Shown one piece after another: positions 22,389 to 26,908 of a stretch of 26,908 bases of DNA (its first letter is position 1; the number at the start of each line of letters is the position of its first letter). The translations under genes were made by a program, and so were the position numbers. Source of the DNA: JBBSHS01 sp038232515 (GTDB taxonomy: Bacteria > Actinomycetota > Acidimicrobiia > Acidimicrobiales > JAUJNH01); assembly GCA_038232515.1 (NCBI GenBank), contig JBBSHS010000031.1, positions 1 through 26,908 of the forward strand, given 5' to 3'. The notes under the pieces were generated by a model. The model saw only the letters and a program-made list of their open reading frames with translations. It was not told the origin of the DNA and did not search any database.

Positions 22389-23729
22389 ATGTCAGTCCCC
22401 CTGCGCGCCCGCGCCGGCGAGGCGGTTTCCGCAGGCGTCGAAGAGGTGGGCGGCCGGGACGCCGTGGTCGTCCGGTCACAGCCCACTCGCCTGATGGGAG
22501 CGCTGTCCGAGCAGGACGGGCGCACGATCGCGGCCGCCGCCGACCAGGCCCGGCGGATGGGAATGCCGCTGGTCATCGTCGTCGCCTCCAGCGGCGCCAA
22601 CATCGCCGAGGGCCTGCCGTCGCTGCACGGCTGGGGGCTGGCCGCCCGCTCGGTGGTCCGCTGCTCCGGCGTCGTGCCGATCGTCATGATCGTGAGCGGG
22701 TCCGCCGTCTCGGCGCCCGCCCTGCTCCTCGGTGTGGCCGACATCGTCGTCGCCTGCGAGGGTTCGGTCGCCTACGTGTCCGGCCCCAGCATGGTCGAGG
22801 AGATGACCGGCGTCGGGCTCACCCCCGAGGAGCTGGGAGGTAGCGGTACCCACCTGCGCTCGAGCGGCGTGGCCGCCTTGCTGGCGGCCGACGCCGGCGC
22901 AGCCATGGAGCTGGCCGGCGACGTTCTGGCACATCTGCCCGCCAACACCGACGAGGAACCACCCCGGTGGGCCAACGACGACCCGCCTGACCGCCCTACC
23001 CCTGAGCTTGTGGACCTTCTGCCGCCATCCACGGCCGGCGCCTATGACGTGCGGGCCGTAGCCGGCGCCATCGCCGACGACGGCGAGCTGCTCGAGCTCC
23101 GGGCCCGGTACGCCTCTCATCTGTTCACCGCCCTCGGCCGGGTGAGTGGCCGGCCGGTGGGCATCGTCGCCAACCAACCTTCGGCGCTGGCCGGTACTTT
23201 GGACATCGTCGCCAGCCAGAAGGGCGCTGCCTTCGTCAACTTCTGCGACACGGCCAACCTGCCCATCATCACCCTGGTGGATACGCCGGGTTTCTTCCCC
23301 GGCAAGGACCTCGAGTGGCGGGGAATGATCCGCCACGGCGCCGAGCTGGCGTTCGCCTACGCCCGTGCCACCGTCCCGCGGATCTGTCTCGTCCTGCGCA
23401 AGGCCTACGGTGGCGCCTACATCGTCATGGACTGCAAGTCCATGGGCAACGACCTCTGCATGGCCTGGCCCTCGGCCGAGGTGGCCGTCATGGGGGCGAA
23501 GGGGGCGGTGGAGATCCTGCACCGGCGGGCCACCGTCGAAGAGCGGACCGCCCGACAGGCCGAGTACGAGGCGGATTTCCTGACGCCGTGGGTCGTGGCC
23601 GAGCGGGGCTACGTCGATGCCGTCATCGACCCGACCGATACCCGGGTTGTCGTCGCCGGCGCCGTCGAGCTGCTGTGCTCCAAGAGGGAGCTGTTGGCCG
23701 CCCGCAAGCACGCCAACACCCCGGTGTAG
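22389..23729 (+). CDS. Acyl-CoA carboxylase carboxyltransferase (beta) subunit, short form
   Basis: Transfers the carboxyl group from biotin to an acyl-CoA (acetyl-, propionyl- or longer). 446 residues from ATG 22389, 60-80 shorter than typical PccB/AccD proteins because the N-terminal helical dimer segment is missing. N-terminal crotonase-like domain: DQARRMGMPLVIVVASSGANIAEGLPSLHGWG (52-83) and GPSMVEEMTGVGLTPEELGGSGTH (132-154). C-terminal domain: DTPGFFPGKDLEWRGMIRHGAELAFAYA (298-325), RKAYGGAYIVMDCKSMGNDLCMAWP (337-361) and VAVMGAKGAVEILHRR. The usual Gly-Gly of the first oxyanion hole is Gly104-Ser105. Ile345 follows AYGGAY, where PccB has Asp. No biotin-carrier subunit is in view. The frame is open far upstream, but that part lies over the SirB1-like gene. 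Confidence 0.85.
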   Translation: MSVPLRARAGEAVSAGVEEVGGRDAVVVRSQPTRLMGALSEQDGRTIAAAADQARRMGMPLVIVVASSGANIAEGLPSLHGWGLAARSVVRCSGVVPIVMIVSGSAVSAPALLLGVADIVVACEGSVAYVSGPSMVEEMTGVGLTPEELGGSGTHLRSSGVAALLAADAGAAMELAGDVLAHLPANTDEEPPRWANDDPPDRPTPELVDLLPPSTAGAYDVRAVAGAIADDGELLELRARYASHLFTALGRVSGRPVGIVANQPSALAGTLDIVASQKGAAFVNFCDTANLPIITLVDTPGFFPGKDLEWRGMIRHGAELAFAYARATVPRICLVLRKAYGGAYIVMDCKSMGNDLCMAWPSAEVAVMGAKGAVEILHRRATVEERTARQAEYEADFLTPWVVAERGYVDAVIDPTDTRVVVAGAVELLCSKRELLAARKHANTPV

Positions 23730-23759
23730 CAGGCAGCTGCTCCTGCGGCTCCTGCCGGC

Positions 23760-24251
23760 TCAGCCCCCGCCGACCCCCGTGGTGGAGGTTGTGGCCGGCT
23801 GGCCCGGAGCTCGGGTGGTGGGCTCGGCCGGGAGGATGCCGCAGGTCTTCTGGTTGTAGTCCGTCACCCGGGTCTGGGCGTCGACCCCCTGGTTGCTGAT
23901 GCGGTCGAAGTCCTGCCTGCTCACCTTCTTCACGTCGTAGCCGGCCTTGGACACCACGGTCACCAGGTCGTCGATGTCACCCACGACGACGCCGGCATCG
24001 CCGCGAACGGCAACGGGCGCCTGCTTGAGGGCGCTGTGGGCGTCGGCTTGGATGCCGGCGAGCATGGACTTCACCGCCGCCTTGTCGGACAGGTCGATGT
24101 GGCCCAGCCGGTCCGTGGCCCCGTCGAGGGCCTTGGCTTTGGCGCAGTACCCGGCCACGCTCTGGGTCTTGCCGCTCGACCCGCAGGCGGTTGCGCCGAC
24201 GACAAGGGCGACGGCGGCAACCAGCATTGGAAGGTACCGACCGAGGCGCAC
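23760..24251 (-). CDS. Putative lipoprotein, function unknown
   Basis: 163 residues from GTG 24251. The signal peptide MRLGRYLPMLVAAVALVVGATAC ends at the lipobox Cys23 (G-A-T-A-C, slightly weak at the -3 position), followed by the flexible GSSGKTQS. The mature part is mostly helical, with two further cysteines (GYCAKAK near 36 and KTCGIL near 137) that may form a disulfide, and ends in a Pro/Thr/Gly-rich tail (TTRAPGQPATTSTTGVGGG). No enzyme motif. It would be anchored to the outer face of the membrane. Convergent with the carboxyltransferase gene, 30 bp apart. Preceded by a TANNNT box. Confidence 0.72.
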   Translation of the reverse strand: MRLGRYLPMLVAAVALVVGATACGSSGKTQSVAGYCAKAKALDGATDRLGHIDLSDKAAVKSMLAGIQADAHSALKQAPVAVRGDAGVVVGDIDDLVTVVSKAGYDVKKVSRQDFDRISNQGVDAQTRVTDYNQKTCGILPAEPTTRAPGQPATTSTTGVGGG

Positions 24252-24259
24252 GGACGCCC

Positions 24260-24265
24260 ACCGTA
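24260..24265 (-). promoter_or_regulatory. Leaderless -10 box for the lipoprotein gene
   Basis: On the minus strand TACGGT ends 8 nt before GTG 24251, with no ribosome-binding site between. Confidence 0.35.
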
Positions 24266-24303
24266 GGCGCTGCCGCGGCGGCTTCCGCCCTTCGCCGTCG
24301 CCG

Positions 24304-25374
24304 TCAGCCGGCGGCGTGCCCGCCAGCCCAGCCCAACAGCCCGGCCACCGGCCAGGTGTTGACCACCGAGGCCGGCACCACGCCGCACTCCTCTGCCCGG
24401 GCGCAGCCGAACCGCTGCCACTCCAGCTGGCCGGGGGCGTGGGCGTCGGTGTCCACGGCCAACTTCACGTCCATGTCCACCAGCAGGGACAGCAGCCGCC
24501 TGGGCGGGTCGAGCCGCTCGGGCCGGCTGTTCACCTCCACCGCCTTGTCGAAGGACCTGGCCGCCTCGAAGACCAGCTCGGCGTCGAACTCGCTCTCGGG
24601 CCGACCCCGACCGACGACGATCCGGCCGGTGCAGTGCCCGAGGATGTCCATGTGGGGGTTGGCAAGGGCCACGCACAGGCGCCGGGTCATGGCCCGCTCC
24701 TCCATGCGCAATTTGGAGTGGACCGATGCCACCACGACATCGAGCTCCGACAGCAGTCGGGGGTCCTGGTCGAGGGTGCCGTCCTCGTTGATGTCGACCT
24801 CGATGCCGGTCAAGAGGCGGAAGGGGGCGAGCTGCTCGTTGAACCGGGCCACCAAGTCGAGCTGGCGACGCAGGCGCTCGGGCGACAGCCCGTTGGCCAC
24901 CTTGAGCCGGGGCGAGTGGTCGGTCAACACCATGTAGTCGTGGCCCAGGTCCCGACCGGCGCGGGCCATCACGTCGATGGGCGAGCCACCGTCGGACCAG
25001 TCCGAATGGGTATGGCAGTCGCCTCGCAGTGCCGCCCGCAGGACCTCCCCAGGTGCGCCCTCGCCAGCCGCTTGCCTTTCGGCCGCGGCCTGTTCCAGGC
25101 GGGCGAGGTAACCGGGCTGCTCCCCCGCCAGTGACTCGCACACAACCCGCCCGGTCGAGTCGCCGATGCCGGGCAGGTCGTTGAGGGTACCCCTGGACAC
25201 CCGCTCGTGGACTTCGGGGCGGCCCACGTCGGCGATCGTGGCCGCCGCCCGGCGGAAGGCCCGAACCCGGTGGGTCGGCTCATGGATGACCTCCAGCAGG
25301 TAGGCGATCCGCTCCAGGTCGGCGACGGGGTCGCGACCGTCGGTCACCGGGCCGCCTCCGTCAGCCGCTGTCAT
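24304..25374 (-). CDS. PHP-domain phosphoesterase with N-terminal helix-hairpin-helix (PolX-like without polymerase)
   Basis: 356 residues from ATG 25374, preceded by AAAGGAGG (25378-25385). A GTG at codon 10 has its own GGAGG at 7 nt and is a second candidate. N-terminal segment VADLERIAYLLEVIHEPTHRVRAFRRAAATIADV (residues 17-50) plus LNDLPGIGDSTGRVVCESL (64-82) matches the DNA-binding helix-hairpin-helix part of PolX. Residues 118-345 are a PHP domain: CHTHSDWSDG (His121, His123, Asp128), LTDHSP (Asp152, His153), GIEVDI (Glu192), SVHSKL (His219), LGHCTGRI (His247) and DTDAHAP (Asp308, Asp310, His312), a complete metal-binding set. The polymerase-X nucleotidyltransferase domain is absent. 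Role likely a phosphoesterase or nuclease; the substrate is unknown. Confidence 0.88.
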   Translation of the reverse strand: MTAADGGGPVTDGRDPVADLERIAYLLEVIHEPTHRVRAFRRAAATIADVGRPEVHERVSRGTLNDLPGIGDSTGRVVCESLAGEQPGYLARLEQAAAERQAAGEGAPGEVLRAALRGDCHTHSDWSDGGSPIDVMARAGRDLGHDYMVLTDHSPRLKVANGLSPERLRRQLDLVARFNEQLAPFRLLTGIEVDINEDGTLDQDPRLLSELDVVVASVHSKLRMEERAMTRRLCVALANPHMDILGHCTGRIVVGRGRPESEFDAELVFEAARSFDKAVEVNSRPERLDPPRRLLSLLVDMDVKLAVDTDAHAPGQLEWQRFGCARAEECGVVPASVVNTWPVAGLLGWAGGHAAG

Positions 25375-25417
25375 CTGCCTCCTTTGCGGTGATGGGCCGC
25401 CGCGGCACACTACCGAC

Positions 25418-26050
25418 GTGCGTCGACGCCGCCCGGCCGGGCTCCTGCTCACCGGCGGGACGAGCTCACGGATGGGCTGCGACAAGGCGACGATGGAGAT
25501 CGGCGGGCTGACGATGGCCCGTCGGGCGGCCGACGCCCTCGTCCAAGTGGCCTCACCGGTCATCGAGGTCGGGCCGGCCCGGACGGACCTGCGCAGCGTC
25601 GGGGACCCCCACATCGGCCCGCTCGGAGCGATGGCCGCCGGGTGGGAGGCCCTGCCCACGACGAGCGCCTGCGACCCGGTGCTCGTCCTGGCCTGTGACC
25701 TGCCGATGGTGACCGTCGCCCTGCTACGGCTCCTGGCCGATCACTCCGGCGACGGCACCGTGGTGCCGATGGCCGGCGACCGGCCCCAGCCCTTGTGCGC
25801 CCGCTGGTCGGCCACGGCCCTGGCGCGGACCACCGGACTGGTGGCTTCGGGCGAGCGTCGGGCCCGCGCCCTACTGGCCGTGGAACCGAACGTGACGTGG
25901 CTCGAGGAGGCCGTCTGGACCGCCGTCGGCGGGCCGCACGCCCTGGACGACGCCGACACGCCCGATGACCTCGAGCGGCTACGCGGCCTGGTACAGGCGC
26001 CCACGAACCACCGCACAAACCCCCCGAGGGGCACGGGCTACGGCTGCTGA
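25418..26050 (+). CDS. mobA: Molybdenum cofactor guanylyltransferase
   Basis: Attaches GMP to molybdopterin, giving the guanine dinucleotide form of the molybdenum cofactor. 210 residues from GTG 25418. The nucleotidyltransferase (GT-A-like) start GLLLTGGTSSRMGCDKATMEIGGLTMARR carries the canonical LxGGxSxRMGxDK GTP-binding loop (about residues 9-23). Further motifs: VGDPHIGPLGAMAAGWEAL and VLVLACDLPMVTVALLR with the metal-binding Asp, then VVPMAGDRPQPLCARWS and a C-terminal ALDDADTPDDLERLR. Length fits MobA (about 190-210). Divergent from the PHP gene across 43 bp. No molybdoenzyme gene is in view. Confidence 0.9.
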   Translation: MRRRRPAGLLLTGGTSSRMGCDKATMEIGGLTMARRAADALVQVASPVIEVGPARTDLRSVGDPHIGPLGAMAAGWEALPTTSACDPVLVLACDLPMVTVALLRLLADHSGDGTVVPMAGDRPQPLCARWSATALARTTGLVASGERRARALLAVEPNVTWLEEAVWTAVGGPHALDDADTPDDLERLRGLVQAPTNHRTNPPRGTGYGC

Positions 26051-26061
26051 CCACCCTGTGG

Positions 26062-26670
26062 TCACACCGGGCCGAGCATCTCCATCTCGGCGATGAGCCG
26101 ACCGGCCACCGCGGTGGCCGGGGGAGGCGGCGTCCGAGCCCGCCTGACGGGAAGGACGTCCACGGTGACGATGCTGCCGCCGGCCTCAGGGACCAGATGG
26201 ATGCGGCAGAAACCCAGGGCCGGGTCGTCGACCAGGCCCTCCAGCAGATAGGGCTCGTCGACCACCTTGGGGTCTCCGATGGACGACAGGGCCATGACCA
26301 GCAACTCGAAGGCGACGGCCGGGAGCGCCTCGATCGAGAAGGTCACCGAACAGTCGTCATCGCCGCCTCGACCGGCGTCCTCCGGCGACGGCGCTGGCGC
26401 CGGCTGGCGGGCGACGGGCTGGTGGGCACGACGCTGGTCGCGGTCCGGCTCAGACGCATCCCGGGCCGACACGGCCGCCAACGCCAGGTCCAAGGCACGG
26501 TTGGCTTCGGCCAGCCGGGACTCGGCCTCTTGGCGCTCCGAGTCCCCGGCCCCCACCAGAGCGTCAGGATGCAGGGCTTTGGCCAGCCGACGCCGCGCCG
26601 CCCGAACCTCCCCGACGCTCGCCGTAGCCGCCACCCCGAGAACGGCGAACGGATCCGTCGGCGCAACCAT
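26062..26670 (-). CDS. J-domain protein with uncharacterised C-terminal domain
   Basis: 202 residues from ATG 26670. The N-terminal 60 residues are a minimal J domain: DPFAVLGVAATASVGEVRAARRRLAKALHPDAL with the essential HPD (34-36), then a third helix SERQEAESRLAEANRALDLALA. J domains stimulate DnaK ATPase. No G/F region or zinc fingers, so it is a DnaJ type-C-like partner. A Pro/Ala-rich linker (85-105) leads to a C-terminal domain of about 95 residues (CSVTFSIEALPAVAFELLVMALSSIGDPKVVDEPYLLEGLV, then CRIHLVPEAGGSIVTVDVLPV) with alpha-beta alternation. I do not recognise the C-terminal domain. Convergent with mobA, 11 bp apart. Confidence 0.85.
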   Translation of the reverse strand: MVAPTDPFAVLGVAATASVGEVRAARRRLAKALHPDALVGAGDSERQEAESRLAEANRALDLALAAVSARDASEPDRDQRRAHQPVARQPAPAPSPEDAGRGGDDDCSVTFSIEALPAVAFELLVMALSSIGDPKVVDEPYLLEGLVDDPALGFCRIHLVPEAGGSIVTVDVLPVRRARTPPPPATAVAGRLIAEMEMLGPV

Positions 26671-26678
26671 CCAGCCCG

Positions 26679-26684
26679 ACGATA
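26679..26684 (-). promoter_or_regulatory. Leaderless -10 box for the J-domain gene
   Basis: On the minus strand TATCGT ends 8 nt before ATG 26670. Confidence 0.35.
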
Positions 26685-26769
26685 TGCCACATCCGATTCC
26701 GCTTCGATGGCGCTTCTACGATGCCTGTCAACGAGGAGCTGTGAGGGGGCCGGAACGCGTCAGCTGATT

Positions 26770-26908
26770 CTGCGGGGGTTCGGGGGCGGCCGCACCCGAC
26801 GGGGGGCGTGGGGGGGCGGTGCCCCCCCCGGGGGGGCGGCCCCCGCGGCCGCCCGCGGGCCGGGAGCGGGGGGGGGCAGCGGGCACCCGCGCGGCGGTGC
26901 CCGCCCCA
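26770..26908. repeat. G/C-homopolymer hairpin region at the right edge
   Basis: Extremely G/C-rich. Stem-loops: GGGGGGC-GGT-GCCCCCC at 26811-26827 and GGGCACC-N8-GGTGCCC at 26881-26902. The stretch 26801-26817 (GGGGGGCGTGGGGGGGC) is the reverse complement, apart from one extra G, of 108-123 near the left edge. No gene is recognised between the J-domain start and the end; a 7-codon open frame at 26721-26744 is too short to call. Confidence 0.55.

Noticed and set aside
26721..26767. Short frames MPVNEEL and a GTG-started peptide after a GAGGAG purine box
   Set aside because: Seven to eight codons only, directly before homopolymer-rich DNA; may be a remnant or the disrupted start of a gene beyond the window, but cannot be supported.
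1..26908. CRISPR array, prophage, insertion sequence or defence island
   Set aside because: No regularly spaced direct repeats, transposase, integrase, Cas, restriction or toxin-antitoxin signatures were found in any recognisable gene.

Overview
The window is about 27 kb of very GC-rich DNA (G/C dominates third codon positions and the intergenic gaps). It carries roughly 25 closely packed genes on both strands. The gene content points to an actinobacterium: an OpcA-type glucose-6-phosphate dehydrogenase assembly factor, a fused FbiC-type F420 (FO) synthase, a DUF3151 protein, an actinobacterial-style RNase D, and many start codons preceded 6-8 nt upstream by a TANNNT box, as in leaderless transcripts. 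A deep, environmental lineage such as Acidimicrobiia is my inference; no rRNA or other taxonomic marker is present.

Layout. Positions 1-189 hold a cluster of GC hairpins. 190-1939 encode opcA and pgl (oxidative pentose phosphate branch). 1940-2268 is the longest gene-free gap and contains a REP-like repeat. 2269-4602 is the two-domain FO synthase fbiC, then a LOG-family protein (4651-5763). A minus-strand group follows (7816 down to 5806): a small helical protein, a RibD C-terminal-type reductase and a lipoprotein alpha/beta hydrolase. Diverging from it are an FKBP prolyl isomerase and a conserved Cys-rich protein (7925-9123), whose 3' end overlaps a convergent secreted TIM-barrel protein (9063-10196). 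Next come two small divergent hypothetical genes, a GH13 alpha-glucosidase, RNase D, a flavin reductase, a proline-rich membrane protein, a ZnT9-like cation transporter, DUF3151, a HIT protein, a truncated S53 (sedolisin) peptidase remnant, tyrS, a phosphoribulokinase-like gene, a Bax-inhibitor-1 protein, a SirB1-like protein, an unusually short acyl-CoA carboxylase beta subunit, a lipoprotein, a PolX-like PHP protein that lacks the polymerase domain, mobA and a J-domain protein. The window ends in G/C-homopolymer hairpins related to those at the start.

How the genes fit together. Most are housekeeping or metabolic genes. OpcA and Pgl serve the pentose phosphate pathway. FbiC makes the F420 chromophore from a riboflavin-pathway intermediate, and a RibD-type reductase lies 2 kb away. 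If the organism has an F420-dependent glucose-6-phosphate dehydrogenase, Pgl would connect the two themes. The phosphoribulokinase-like gene stands alone, with no RuBisCO gene in view.

I found no convincing novel defence system, CRISPR array, prophage, insertion sequence, rRNA or tRNA. The more unusual signals are the dispersed inverted-repeat elements, the degraded sedolisin, the PolX-without-polymerase architecture, the divergent short carboxyltransferase, the lone phosphoribulokinase lacking the P-loop cysteine, and the widespread leaderless promoter pattern.
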